From Pseudomonas violetae (GTDB taxonomy: Bacteria; Pseudomonadota; Gammaproteobacteria; Pseudomonadales; Pseudomonadaceae): a stretch of 64,000 nucleotides of DNA. Under the pieces are notes generated by a model that made no database searches, was not told the DNA's origin, and saw only the letters and a list, made by a program, of their open reading frames with translations. Shown here one piece after another: positions 46,895-56,962 of this stretch. The stretch lies in contig NZ_JAKNRW010000005.1 in NCBI RefSeq assembly GCF_023072615.1, forward strand, positions 248,001 to 312,000. Reading direction: 5' to 3'. The stretch's first letter is position 1. Every line of letters starts with the position of its first letter. The position numbers and the translations under genes were made by a program.

Positions 46895-49800
46895 CTATTC
46901 AATTGGAAACGGTCGCCCCAGAGCCACCCAGTCATGGAATAACCTGGCACGGTCTTCCAGAACGCCCAGCACAGCCATGGGACTGTCCAATGGACCTGTG
47001 CTCACAGGCACGTCACGAACCAATCTTGCCCAGAACTCTGGCGAGGCATCCGCCTCGCTCAACAGGCGCCATACACGCGCCTGTAAATCCTGATACCTGA
47101 CCCGGAATTCCGGTGTGAGGCTGAGGGTGTTCATGCTGCCCAACAGTCGCGCCCCCGCAGGCTTGAGTAGCGTTCGCTGCCAGATCTGCAACCCTGTATT
47201 GCGGTGCTCTGCTTCAACTCCGACTAACCAGGCCGCAGGTTCAGAATAACCAACCCCCGGGCTGCTCAACCATAAGTTGATCCCAGTGCGCTCACGATGC
47301 GCCACCAACCGTTGCAAAGTGTCCGGATCCGTCAGCGGGTTGTTCCACAGCAATACCCGGTCCCTGGCGGTAGCCTGGTTAACCACGGCCTGGGGGACTC
47401 GCGTGATTTGGTTGTGGCTCAAATCAAGGAACGTGAAGTGCGGTTCATCCGGGATCCCCAGAGGGCAGCGGCTGATTCCGGTATTCCTCAAGTTGACCCA
47501 GCGCAAGTTGTTCATGCCAACCAACAGCGGTGGAACCCCTAAAGGGTTTTCGCCCAGGTCGAGAGTTTCCAGGCGGGTCAGGTCGCACAACTGCGAGGCA
47601 GTACGCTCGTTGAATACCAGCCGCGTGGTTCGCAAGTTGAGCGAAGTCAGTTGGGTCATCTGGCCGATCACGGGCGGCAAAACGCTGCCTTCAGTGCCCA
47701 TGATGAAGCGACTCAGGTCCATACTTTCCAGATTTAATACTTCAAGGTTTGGAAAGCTCTCGAGGAACCCATTGAGACTTTCTGGCACGCCCAGGTCGAA
47801 GCCTCGCAATGATAGTTCAAGCACCTCGTTGAACTTGATGCTCATCGCCGGCAATCGATGGTAATCCTCGAAGTCGAGCACCAGCCTGACGCCGCGCAAC
47901 CGACCATCCCGATATAAACGATCTTGCATCGGACCGCGTTTCTGCCAGATAGCCACCAACTCCTCGGCAAGCTCTGTCCTGACTCCGCGCTCCTGCTCCG
48001 CTGCGATTTGCATCACATGGTCGTTTTGTGTGGCGATCTGCATCGCGTTCATACCCGCGGCTTGCGGGTCGCCCAGGTTCAGGACGGTAATGTCCATGTC
48101 ATGGATGTCCTGCGCCACCTGCCCGACCCAGTCGTTCAAGTCGTAGAGGAGTTGATCGAGTTGCAGGTTCAGCCGATCGATGTACGCCTGCAGGTAGTCG
48201 CCGGCGTCGTGGATCAGTTGATCCATTTGCGCCTCGCTGATGTTCGGGTAAACATTGCGCAACTGCAGTTTGTTCATTCGTAACTGCAGCGACTGACCCT
48301 CGGGAGTGTTTGGGTAACCCCCGCCGCGCAGCCCCGTCGGCTCGAATGCCAGGCCGGCGTCCAACCTTTGCAGACCGAGCAGTGTTTCGGCACGGGGTAA
48401 CGCGCAATCGGCGATTTTCAGCCGTAGATCCCTGGCGGGATCCGGCGACCGGAGTTGCAGAGCCGTGCACTCTTCATCCGTCAATACGCCCAGCACGGCG
48501 TCGAAAAAGTCAGTGGGGTGGTCTGCGCGCAGATAGTGCCCCCCAGCCTTGATGATCTGCCGCAAATGCGCGGCATCGAGTGACCCGCAACGGTCAAGTA
48601 CTCGACCGGAAGCCGTGCCGTCCAGGATCTCGATTTTGAGGTCATTCGGCCAGCCGGGTAGATTTTTCAGCGAGTGCAGCGCCAGTGCGTCCGACCCGGG
48701 GTTCGCCGCCGTCCGCAGGAACAAGCCTTCATAGGCCCGATTGAGGCGCACGTGCAGTTGGTACTGTTGCGCCTTGCTGTGCAGGCGTGCAATCACTGGC
48801 GGGATTTCACTGGCGTGGGGCAATTGCTGGATGTCGACACCTTGGCGATCGAGCATTTGTTCGATGGCGCTTTTGGGAAGGTCCGGGTACTGCTGTTGGA
48901 ACAGCCTGACCCACTCATGCTGCGACTGTTGCAGCGCTGCATAACGGCTGTTGAACAGCGCCGGGCTGGCGGATAGACCGAGGTCCTGAGCGAGCTTGAA
49001 ACGGCTGATGGTGTCGGCCAGCAACGGGGTTTGCGCGCGACCTGTCTGCATCAACCTCAGCATGTCGTCATCCACTGCACAGACCTTGTTGATCTGTGCC
49101 AGCACCTCATCACTGAAGGACGCTACCGAGGGGCCGAGGCCGCGCATCAGTTCCAGCCTGGTTGCCGGCACCGGGCCTGCGATGGCGGGTGTCGGCGTGG
49201 TTGTATCTTCCAGTGCAGGGGCCTCACGCTCAGGGTACCGTTGCGTGATGCTACCGGCTTCGGTTGTTTCGACTTCCAGCGCCGCGCCCATCACTGGCAG
49301 CGCATTAAGTACGCCAAAGACGGTGCGGGTTATGCCTGCAGAACGTTCGCCGGAGTTACTGGCGTTGATCGCATGGTCCAGCCCATATCCGGCGTCAATC
49401 AATCCAGCCAGCGCCAGCATCCCTTCCCCTCCCGGGACGAACAGAGCAAGTGGCCCGAACCGGTTGACCCATTGCACGACCGGCTCCACAACCGCACTGA
49501 GGTTGTCGCGATTGACCTGCGCGTCGTCACGGATGCTCTCAGCATTCGCCCGGGCGGCCTGCTTCATGGTCAGTACCAGCCGCGCGAACGGATCGGTGTC
49601 CGCCGCCTGATCCTCGAAACCGATATAGTCGCTCGGGTCCCAGTAACCGTCGTTATTGAAGAAACCGGCATTGTTGCCCAGCCAATGTTTGGCCGGATAA
49701 AGGGCCATGCCATCCAGGGCGGTGAAGACGCCGGCATGAAAGAACCCATCCTCCCGATCCTCTTCGGCAAAGTGGCCAGCCAGCGCCTGCCTGGTGGCAC

Positions 49801-50743
49801 TGCCTCGACCCTGCACTACCGCCCATTGGCGCAGTTCAGACGCGTTGGCGAAGTCATGTAACGGCGAAGAGTTGCCCGGAACATACAGCACAATCCGCCC
49901 GCTATGGGCGTTGCGCAAAGCCCAGACATCGGTCGCGGTGTAGCGGTAGATTTTGAGCAGGCCGCAAGTGATGGGCGGCACAATTAGGGTCGGCGCATGC
50001 AACTGCGCGAGGGTCAGGGTGTTCCACTGCTGGTTGGGCGGCAAGCCTGCGGCCTGCAGGGCCAGCTGCAGGCCCTCCTGGCTCAGACGTCGCTCATGCC
50101 GTTGCAACCACGCTGCCATGACAAACGCCGCCTTGGCCGCCGTGCGCAAACCGCAGGGCGCAGTTGCAACCAGCGCATCGTCGCCCGGCCAGGCCTGCTT
50201 CAGGTAGGCCTGGTACAAGCCCTTCAAATTCAGATTCCAAACCCATTTCTTGAACTCGTCGGGGCGTAGCGGGATTTGTGTCGACGGCCCATACACTTGC
50301 GGCGTGGTTTGGCGATAGATACCTTCATGCGCTTGGTGGTTGCCGCTGCCATGGTCGGCAAATTCGTCGACATTCTCCACGATGTTGACGCTGGGGCCGA
50401 CATCGGGTGGCGAGTAGAGGCCGAGCGCGTTTTCTGCGAATCGCCCGTCGCCCACCGTCTGATAATTCGACAGCACGGCTTGCAGCAGCGACTGAGAGCT
50501 CGCGACCCGGCCCTGTTCGACCCCCTCACGTGCAGGATGACCCTTGAAATGATAATCCAGCGTGACCAGCGAGGCCGTTCGCGGATCGATGCCCAGGCCC
50601 CATTTTTCCTTGATCAGGCGTTCGGCGAACTCCGCCGGGGTTTGTGGGAGGCTGAGATCGAGCGCGGCTTTTAATTCGTCACGCATGTTAACCGTGACCG
50701 TCGGTTTTGGGGCATCAGTCGGGCCCTGGAGATCATCAATCAT
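46895..50743 (-). CDS. LRR protein with DUF6543-like N-terminus and truncated NEL remnant lacking catalytic cysteine
   Basis: This 1282-residue protein is homologous to its neighbours: RIVLYVPGNSSPLHDFANAS matches the equivalent YLPDDPLHPLKEYAS region downstream in the other two, and GPLALFVPGGEGMLALAGLI corresponds to their hydrophobic segment. One LRR block spans about 950-1130. The C-terminus retains only the first part of a NEL domain (ARVWRLLSEADASPEFWARL) and ends at VLEDRARLFHDWVALGRPFP plus two residues. No cysteine exists in the last 120 residues, so it cannot be a NEL ubiquitin ligase. Its ATG overlaps the stop of the preceding LRR gene (ATGA). It may be a scaffold or regulatory partner. 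Confidence 0.82.
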   Translation of the reverse strand: MIDDLQGPTDAPKPTVTVNMRDELKAALDLSLPQTPAEFAERLIKEKWGLGIDPRTASLVTLDYHFKGHPAREGVEQGRVASSQSLLQAVLSNYQTVGDGRFAENALGLYSPPDVGPSVNIVENVDEFADHGSGNHQAHEGIYRQTTPQVYGPSTQIPLRPDEFKKWVWNLNLKGLYQAYLKQAWPGDDALVATAPCGLRTAAKAAFVMAAWLQRHERRLSQEGLQLALQAAGLPPNQQWNTLTLAQLHAPTLIVPPITCGLLKIYRYTATDVWALRNAHSGRIVLYVPGNSSPLHDFANASELRQWAVVQGRGSATRQALAGHFAEEDREDGFFHAGVFTALDGMALYPAKHWLGNNAGFFNNDGYWDPSDYIGFEDQAADTDPFARLVLTMKQAARANAESIRDDAQVNRDNLSAVVEPVVQWVNRFGPLALFVPGGEGMLALAGLIDAGYGLDHAINASNSGERSAGITRTVFGVLNALPVMGAALEVETTEAGSITQRYPEREAPALEDTTTPTPAIAGPVPATRLELMRGLGPSVASFSDEVLAQINKVCAVDDDMLRLMQTGRAQTPLLADTISRFKLAQDLGLSASPALFNSRYAALQQSQHEWVRLFQQQYPDLPKSAIEQMLDRQGVDIQQLPHASEIPPVIARLHSKAQQYQLHVRLNRAYEGLFLRTAANPGSDALALHSLKNLPGWPNDLKIEILDGTASGRVLDRCGSLDAAHLRQIIKAGGHYLRADHPTDFFDAVLGVLTDEECTALQLRSPDPARDLRLKIADCALPRAETLLGLQRLDAGLAFEPTGLRGGGYPNTPEGQSLQLRMNKLQLRNVYPNISEAQMDQLIHDAGDYLQAYIDRLNLQLDQLLYDLNDWVGQVAQDIHDMDITVLNLGDPQAAGMNAMQIATQNDHVMQIAAEQERGVRTELAEELVAIWQKRGPMQDRLYRDGRLRGVRLVLDFEDYHRLPAMSIKFNEVLELSLRGFDLGVPESLNGFLESFPNLEVLNLESMDLSRFIMGTEGSVLPPVIGQMTQLTSLNLRTTRLVFNERTASQLCDLTRLETLDLGENPLGVPPLLVGMNNLRWVNLRNTGISRCPLGIPDEPHFTFLDLSHNQITRVPQAVVNQATARDRVLLWNNPLTDPDTLQRLVAHRERTGINLWLSSPGVGYSEPAAWLVGVEAEHRNTGLQIWQRTLLKPAGARLLGSMNTLSLTPEFRVRYQDLQARVWRLLSEADASPEFWARLVRDVPVSTGPLDSPMAVLGVLEDRARLFHDWVALGRPFPIE

Positions 50744-53700
50744 TGGGCGGTCTCCGGCGGGCGGCTGGCGCTTGGCGCAGCGGGGGCGGGATAACGCGTC
50801 AGCGCGGCGGCCGTCAGTTGGCGCATCAGTGCCCGACGCTCGTTCTTGAAATTGTCGATGATGGTATTCACGCGTCCGGTCGACGCCTCGCGGGACAGAT
50901 CAAATTGAGATTCGACTTGCGCGACCCCCCGCGCCACGCGGTCATTGATCGCCAGGAACTGCTCCTCATGGGAGGACTCCAGGTATTCAGTCCAAAACCC
51001 TTGGGTCATCATCCACTCGCGCATTGCACTGGAGCCTTCAACGGTCAGCACCCGTTGATAAGCCGTATCCAGCGACGCTGCCGATACCTCGACATTCGAG
51101 CGCGACAACAGGTACCGCGGTTGCGACGGCAGGCCCAGGCGTTCCGCAAGGCCCACTCGATAGGCCAGGCTGATTTCCAGTGCATGTTCATAAGAAGCGG
51201 ATTGCGAACCGGGCCGCATATTGATGTCAGCCAGCGCCAAACCTTCGACCTGCTGCAGCCTGAACAAGCCCCTGAGCAAGGTGACCAGTTGCTGCTCCAG
51301 CGACTCGACGCCGGTGGCAGCCGACACCCTGGCCCGGTAGCACAGCACCTGGACCTCCATCTCGCTGAAGAGTGACGAGTAGCCATCAATGCTGAACCTG
51401 GCGAGCCTCGACTGGCGGAAAAGCGCGCGGCGCAAGCGATCATCAAGGCTCGCCGCTTCCAGCACATTCCAGACCCGCTCGCTGAGGTGATGGTACAAAT
51501 GGGTGTAGTCGGCCGTCGCGGACAAACGCCCCAGTACATCGAAAAAACTGTTGGAATCAGGGTAGGACTGCAATGATTCCCACACCGTTTGCCGGCGTTG
51601 CGCTTCAATTTCGCCCAGGCCCACCAGCCAATGCGAGCTCTGCGCCTGGGGCGTGGTGTATGCGCCAGGCCGGCGATACTCCGAGGCGATCACCCCAAGG
51701 TTGACGCCGGTTTTCTGCTGGTGCGCCACGATTTTTTTCAAGGTGTCAGCTGTCAACGGGTTGCCGTGGATATGAGTCCCTTTGTTCCCGAGTGAATTAC
51801 CGGTAAAAACCTCCTCCCCAACGGTTTCAATCTGGTTATCGCGTAAATCGAGTTCACGCAGCTGCGGTAGATTCGAAGCGCCAGCAGGCCATTGGTTGAT
51901 CCCGGTCGCGCGCAGATTAAGTTGCTCCAGGCGTTGCAGTGCGCTGACGTCGGGAGTCCGGGTCAGGTTTGGATTAAAAGAAAGATCCACGGACTCCAAA
52001 CGTGTCATACCCGCCAGCAGTGTCACTGATTCGGCGGTCAGTTGAATCTGGTTATCACTGAGGTCCAGATGCTCCAGACTGGACATATTGCCCAGGGCCA
52101 GGGGCAACCTGGTCAGATGATTGCCTCGCAATGAGAGGTGGCGAAGATTGTGAAAGTTATGCAGAAAAGCATTCAATCCGGCGCTGGCACCTACGCCGTT
52201 CATCACCAACCGGCCAACATGACTGAAATCGCCAGTGATGACCGGCAGCTCGCCCAAGGGTTGAGGCGCGAAGATCAGCGTGCCCAGTAGCCTGTCGTCA
52301 GAGTCCGCAAATTCCGGCTCTTTGCGCCAGCAACGGATGATCTTTTGGGCAGTATGATATTTTGCGTTTTTACTGACCTCAAGCCTTGGGCTACCGGGCT
52401 GCTGATGCCAGGTTTGCCGACTGACCCACTGACTCAGCACCTGCCTGATTGTCTGGAATTCCAGCCTGAGTGCTTCGAGCTTGGTCAGCACGGTAATGAC
52501 GTTCGTCCCCAGGGCGTTGACCAGGGCATGAATTTTTGCGGGGCAATGGAGCGGATGCAACTCCAGCGCCCTGCTGACCAGTACGTTGTCAGAACTGTTG
52601 ACGACCAGGCGAATGGGGCTGGCCATGGGCGTTTTCGGCATGGGTCGATCCGCCAGCCGCATGGGCGAGGTATAGCCTGACCAGGTTGGCATGGCATTGA
52701 CAAGTTGTGCGATTGCAGCGCGCCGGGCCAGCGCGAGCTCGGTGATTTTCTCGCGCAACGCCTTACCGGCGTCACGGGTGTTCACCCCCAATGCCGTCCT
52801 GCGCTGAGCCGAGAGTCCATGCCAGAGGGCTTCAAAGTAGCTTGCACGCGTTCGGTTGCGGACAATGCTTGAGGGAGTGATGTCATCGACCACGACAGAA
52901 TAGTGATCGGGATGGATGTCGATTCGCACTTTTTCCGTTGCCTGTTCCAGACCAATATAGGCCGACCGGGTCGTGGCGCCAATTGCCTCGCTCATCCGCA
53001 GCCATATGTCGTCGGTCCAGCCCGGGAGCTGTTGCAATGTGTCGAGGACCAGGCGGTTAGTGGCCAAGCCTCCCGTCGCATCGAGGAACAATCCTTCGTA
53101 GGCCCGACTGACGTGCATCACCTGGAGATAGCGACGCGCTTCCTCAGCGAGCCGCAAAGGTATGTCACCCGCCTCCAGGGCATCCCATTCAGCGGTTTCG
53201 GCGTTCCTCACCAGCTCTTCGGCAATGGCCCGGGGCAGTTGGGCAAACCTGTCCATCAACAGGGTTGCACGGGCGTCACTCGCCACTTCGGTACGCATGT
53301 AAACCCAATCGAACAGGGTTGATCGATGACTTTCAGCCTGTTCGGCCACCACCCTCGCCAGCGCAGAAGCCTGGGTCGCTGGCTGCGTTGATGTCGTGCC
53401 CAGCAAGCTTTCTCGAGCACTTCTTTGCATCGCCGACAGCAGCGAGGCGTGCAATTGTCCATTGAATAACACCTGCTGCTCGATACTGATGGTGCTGCCC
53501 TCTGCGGCACCTGCTGGTCCATACAGAGCGGCTTGCCGACCACTCGCATTGACCACTTTGATCCTGCAATTCGATGGCCAGCGGCTGTAGGCGGTCAACA
53601 GCCGCAATTGCAGATCAGGGTCGGCCTGGGCGGCCAGTGAAGGGTTTCTTGATTGCGCAATGAAGGCGTTGATTGCCGCATCGGCGCGAAAGCGCTGCAC

Positions 53701-55599
53701 CGTATCGGCCAGTAGTGCCGGGGGATGGCTTCGGTCGACGTGGGCCTGGCGCAGAACCGAATCATCGATGGCACAGACAGCAAGAATCTGTCCGGCCGTG
53801 GTATCGGACAGGTCATTCTGGTGATAACCGAAACGCCGAAACAGCTTGATTCGGTCCCACTCCAGCGGCAGCTCCGAATCATGCCGCCAGGCCCCGGCGT
53901 CGTTGGTTTCGAGCAACGGTGCATAGGTGTCATTGCTGCCCACCGCCGGCAGCACTTCCCAAAGATCCGTGGCAGGTTTCGGGCGAACGGCATAAAGCCT
54001 GTTGTCGACGGGCAGGAATGCCTGACCGTCAACCCATTGAAGTCCCCTGTTATCAGGCGCCAGTGTTGCGGGCAACCGCCGGCTTTGCTGGTAAATCGCC
54101 AGATCGGGATTCCACAAGCGGCCCCGGGAGTCGCTACCTGGCACCTTCCTCAACCGCTCGATGAACACGGAGCTCCTGACCGACCTGAAAACCTTTCCAG
54201 CGACTGCTGTGCCTGCGGCAAAAGCAGCCATGAGGATCAGGTTTTCCACGGTATCGAACAAGTAATCCGTGGCCTGTTCCTGCTCGCCTCTGGCCCAGCT
54301 GGCGACCCCTTCGTAGACCTCCACCAGCATCTGCAAGGCGGTTACCGCCAACAGGACCTGGCCAACCACCGGGACAAAAGAGGCACCGAAAAGCAGTAGA
54401 TTGAGGCCGATGCTCTCGTAGGTCTCCAGTCTTTGCAGGCGGCTCTTCTCGTCTTCATCGTCCGTGGGAACTACCAGCAATCGGGAATCGGCCAGCATCT
54501 GTTGCGAGTATTGACGGAAGAGCTCCTGGAACGGATCGCCTTGCAGATCCGAAACTGATACCGACACGTAGACACTGCTCGGGGGTAACGGCGAGCCGCT
54601 GGGTGAGGCCAAGCGTTTATTCAGGGTTTCCAGAAAAACCGCACGTTCACTGAGCTTGATATAGCGCAGGAAGTGCTGGCGGAACTCACTCTGTCTCAGT
54701 CGCCGGCTTAATTGCGCTTCAAAGTCTGTATACGAAGCGTATTCCTTCAGCGGGTGCAGTGGGTCATCCGGCAGATAGACCGCGCAGCGGGTGCCGTCAT
54801 GATCACCGACTGGCCCGATACGCAGCGCCCCACGGATGGTCACGTCAAACAATTTCAACGCCTGGTATCCCAGGGTGCGGCTATTCAGAACGATGGCCTG
54901 TTGAAGTTTGACGCCCTTCAATGCCTGGTGCATTTCAACACTGATGGATTGAGTCATCAGCGCCACATGGCGTTTCACTTCAAAGCTGTTTTTGGCGTGG
55001 GTGACAAACTTGGCCGATAATGGGTTAACCGCAGATAGCGGCTCAAACAGCGACTTGATATGAGTCTGGTACTGCTTGCCCAAGTCTAGTTTTCGACACA
55101 ACAGGGCAAACTCGTGCGGCTCGACAGGCAATATCCTGTTGACACTCCCGGTGATTTTTTCAGGAATATAGAGGGTCGACGTACTGCTGTAATTCTGCGA
55201 CAACGTTTCACTGAGCTCGAAATTTTCGCAGGCAGCAGTCAGCAGATCCCGGTCGATCGGCAGGACCAGCTTCTTGCGCAGCCCCAGCAGGCTGGAAGTG
55301 GAGCGAACATGTTGAAAAATGACACCGACAGGATCAACAGGGTTACCCACTTTGTCCGAGAGGGCCTTGGCCAGTAGCGGGAGGCAGAATGCGTCGGGCG
55401 CTTGAAGGTCCTTGAGGATCTCGGCCAGCTCGCTTCTTGAACCGTGGCTTGCGATCAGGCTCTCATAAAGTTCGCAGCGCAATTGACTGGATGCGGTCAA
55501 TAACCATCCAGGGGCATTGGTTTTAATCAGGTCAAAAAAGACGCCCTGCTGATCGGGGGTCAATACAGGAAGGGTCGGAGTTGCGGTCTGCGCAGGCAT
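50740..55599 (-). CDS. LRR protein with DUF6543 N-terminus and NEL-like domain with Cys-to-Ser substitution
   Basis: This 1619-residue protein starts at ATG 55599 (MPAQTATPTLPVL). It has the DUF6543 signature FALLCRKLDLGKQYQTH near 170-190, a hydrophobic segment (LLLFGASFVPVVGQVLLAVT) near 400, one LRR block at about 1100-1275, and a full-length NEL-like domain from about 1320 to 1530, with SERVWNVLEAASLDD and the helical C-terminal half. At the catalytic position it reads RFSIDGYSSLFSEMEV: Ser1403 replaces the Cys of the paralogue (RATCGDGRILLFNALEV). It is probably catalytically dead. It is translationally coupled to the next LRR gene. Confidence 0.85.
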   Translation of the reverse strand: MPAQTATPTLPVLTPDQQGVFFDLIKTNAPGWLLTASSQLRCELYESLIASHGSRSELAEILKDLQAPDAFCLPLLAKALSDKVGNPVDPVGVIFQHVRSTSSLLGLRKKLVLPIDRDLLTAACENFELSETLSQNYSSTSTLYIPEKITGSVNRILPVEPHEFALLCRKLDLGKQYQTHIKSLFEPLSAVNPLSAKFVTHAKNSFEVKRHVALMTQSISVEMHQALKGVKLQQAIVLNSRTLGYQALKLFDVTIRGALRIGPVGDHDGTRCAVYLPDDPLHPLKEYASYTDFEAQLSRRLRQSEFRQHFLRYIKLSERAVFLETLNKRLASPSGSPLPPSSVYVSVSVSDLQGDPFQELFRQYSQQMLADSRLLVVPTDDEDEKSRLQRLETYESIGLNLLLFGASFVPVVGQVLLAVTALQMLVEVYEGVASWARGEQEQATDYLFDTVENLILMAAFAAGTAVAGKVFRSVRSSVFIERLRKVPGSDSRGRLWNPDLAIYQQSRRLPATLAPDNRGLQWVDGQAFLPVDNRLYAVRPKPATDLWEVLPAVGSNDTYAPLLETNDAGAWRHDSELPLEWDRIKLFRRFGYHQNDLSDTTAGQILAVCAIDDSVLRQAHVDRSHPPALLADTVQRFRADAAINAFIAQSRNPSLAAQADPDLQLRLLTAYSRWPSNCRIKVVNASGRQAALYGPAGAAEGSTISIEQQVLFNGQLHASLLSAMQRSARESLLGTTSTQPATQASALARVVAEQAESHRSTLFDWVYMRTEVASDARATLLMDRFAQLPRAIAEELVRNAETAEWDALEAGDIPLRLAEEARRYLQVMHVSRAYEGLFLDATGGLATNRLVLDTLQQLPGWTDDIWLRMSEAIGATTRSAYIGLEQATEKVRIDIHPDHYSVVVDDITPSSIVRNRTRASYFEALWHGLSAQRRTALGVNTRDAGKALREKITELALARRAAIAQLVNAMPTWSGYTSPMRLADRPMPKTPMASPIRLVVNSSDNVLVSRALELHPLHCPAKIHALVNALGTNVITVLTKLEALRLEFQTIRQVLSQWVSRQTWHQQPGSPRLEVSKNAKYHTAQKIIRCWRKEPEFADSDDRLLGTLIFAPQPLGELPVITGDFSHVGRLVMNGVGASAGLNAFLHNFHNLRHLSLRGNHLTRLPLALGNMSSLEHLDLSDNQIQLTAESVTLLAGMTRLESVDLSFNPNLTRTPDVSALQRLEQLNLRATGINQWPAGASNLPQLRELDLRDNQIETVGEEVFTGNSLGNKGTHIHGNPLTADTLKKIVAHQQKTGVNLGVIASEYRRPGAYTTPQAQSSHWLVGLGEIEAQRRQTVWESLQSYPDSNSFFDVLGRLSATADYTHLYHHLSERVWNVLEAASLDDRLRRALFRQSRLARFSIDGYSSLFSEMEVQVLCYRARVSAATGVESLEQQLVTLLRGLFRLQQVEGLALADINMRPGSQSASYEHALEISLAYRVGLAERLGLPSQPRYLLSRSNVEVSAASLDTAYQRVLTVEGSSAMREWMMTQGFWTEYLESSHEEQFLAINDRVARGVAQVESQFDLSREASTGRVNTIIDNFKNERRALMRQLTAAALTRYPAPAAPSASRPPETAQ

Positions 55600-55680
55600 G
55601 ATCAATCACTCGAAACTGACGGTGACCATCAGCCTATCGAGCCTGCTTTTTCAGATGCCCTACATATATATCGCCGGATA

Positions 55681-55719
55681 AAAAAAGACCCCTTCCACTG
55701 TATTCAAATGAAAGGGGTC
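55681..55719 (-). terminator. Rho-independent terminator of sohB
   Basis: On the minus strand GACCCCTT (55719-55712) pairs with AAGGGGTC (55694-55687), followed by TTTTTT at 55686-55681. It starts 14 bases after the sohB stop codon and also separates sohB from the downstream LRR operon, which must therefore have its own promoter between 55600 and 55680. Confidence 0.88.
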
Positions 55720-55732
55720 ATGCGTGACCGTG

Positions 55733-56755
55733 TTACCAGAAGCGTTGTTGGGTCAACCGGCTCCACCACGTCAGCAATACCCGGTCGACCGAACCGCTGG
55801 CCGCCATGCCGATGCGCTCCTGCAAGCTTTTACGTTCGGCATAGTGCAGGTGATACAACTCAGATTTTTTCGCGCGCTCTGCCAGGTACTCGTCGCTGGT
55901 CTTGAGCTCATCGACCAGTTGCAGGTCCAGCGCGGCCATGCCCAACCAGATTTCACCGGTGGCCACCTCATCAATCGCCAGTTGCGGGCGATACCGGGAT
56001 ACGAAGTTCTTGAACAGCTGATGGGTGATGTCCAGGTCTTCCTGGAATTTTTCCCGGCCTTTCGCGGTGTTTTCGCCAAACACGGTCAAGGTGCGCTTGT
56101 ATTCCCCAGCGGTCAGCACCTCGAAATCGATGTCGTGTTTCTTCAGAAGGCGATTGACGTTGGGCAGTTGCGCAACCACGCCGATGGAACCGAGGATGGC
56201 AAACGGTGCGCTGATGATCTTCTCGCCAATGCAGGCCATCATATAGCCGCCGCTCGCCGCGACCTTGTCGATGCACACGGTCAAGGGTACGCCTGCGTCA
56301 CGAATGCGCGCCAGTTGTGACGACGCCAGGCCGTAGCTATGCACCATGCCGCCACCACTTTCCAGGCGTAGCACCACTTCATCCTTGGGTGTGGCGAGGG
56401 TCAGCAAGGCGGTGACTTCATGGCGCAGGCTTTCAGTGGCGGAGGCCTTTATGTCGCCATCGAAATCCAGCACGAACACCCGGGACTTGGCCTCGGATTT
56501 CTTCTTCTGCTTTTTCTCGGTCTTGGCCTGGGACTTGCGCAGCACCTTGAGCTGGTCCTTGTCGAGCAAGCTGTGCTCAAGGCTTTCACGCAGGCCTTTG
56601 TAGAAATCATTGAGCTTGCTGACCTGTAACTGGCCGGCGGATTTACGTCGACCCTTGCTGCGCAATGCCGCAAAACTGGCCAGGACCACGAGAATGGCGA
56701 CCACCAGTGTCACGGTCTTGGCCAGAAAGCTGGCGTACTCGGCAAAAAACTCCAC
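55733..56755 (-). CDS. sohB: SohB, inner-membrane serine protease (peptidase family S49)
   Basis: This 340-residue protein begins MEFFAEYASFLAKTVTLVVA, an N-terminal membrane span. A charged, lysine-rich segment follows (KKQKKKSEAKSRVFVLDFDG), then the S49 domain. The catalytic Ser lies in DKVAASGGYMMACIG, and the lysine base is probably in the LVDELKTSDEYL region. Length matches E. coli SohB (349). It cleaves membrane or periplasmic proteins; specific substrates are unclear. It is divergent from the histidine-phosphatase gene. Confidence 0.93.
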   Translation of the reverse strand: MEFFAEYASFLAKTVTLVVAILVVLASFAALRSKGRRKSAGQLQVSKLNDFYKGLRESLEHSLLDKDQLKVLRKSQAKTEKKQKKKSEAKSRVFVLDFDGDIKASATESLRHEVTALLTLATPKDEVVLRLESGGGMVHSYGLASSQLARIRDAGVPLTVCIDKVAASGGYMMACIGEKIISAPFAILGSIGVVAQLPNVNRLLKKHDIDFEVLTAGEYKRTLTVFGENTAKGREKFQEDLDITHQLFKNFVSRYRPQLAIDEVATGEIWLGMAALDLQLVDELKTSDEYLAERAKKSELYHLHYAERKSLQERIGMAASGSVDRVLLTWWSRLTQQRFW

Positions 56756-56962
56756 AGCAACTCCTTCATTACTAAGCGAGGCGTGAAAACGCCCGCAGGG
56801 TGGTAACCAGCATACCCATGAGCCGGCCTGTCGGCCAGCCGCGAAACCTGTAGTAACAGGCCTGGAACGGGCATTTCAAACAAGCGTATGTTTTTTTATT
56901 GACAGCACACCATCATCCCCCATAACCTCGCCAGACCTTCAACGTACCGGGATGAAGCGGAC

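Noticed and set aside
35739..55599. Reading the three giant LRR genes as a type VI or type III secretion locus
   Set aside because: No secretion-apparatus, VgrG, chaperone or immunity-type genes are present in the window; delivery cannot be assigned.
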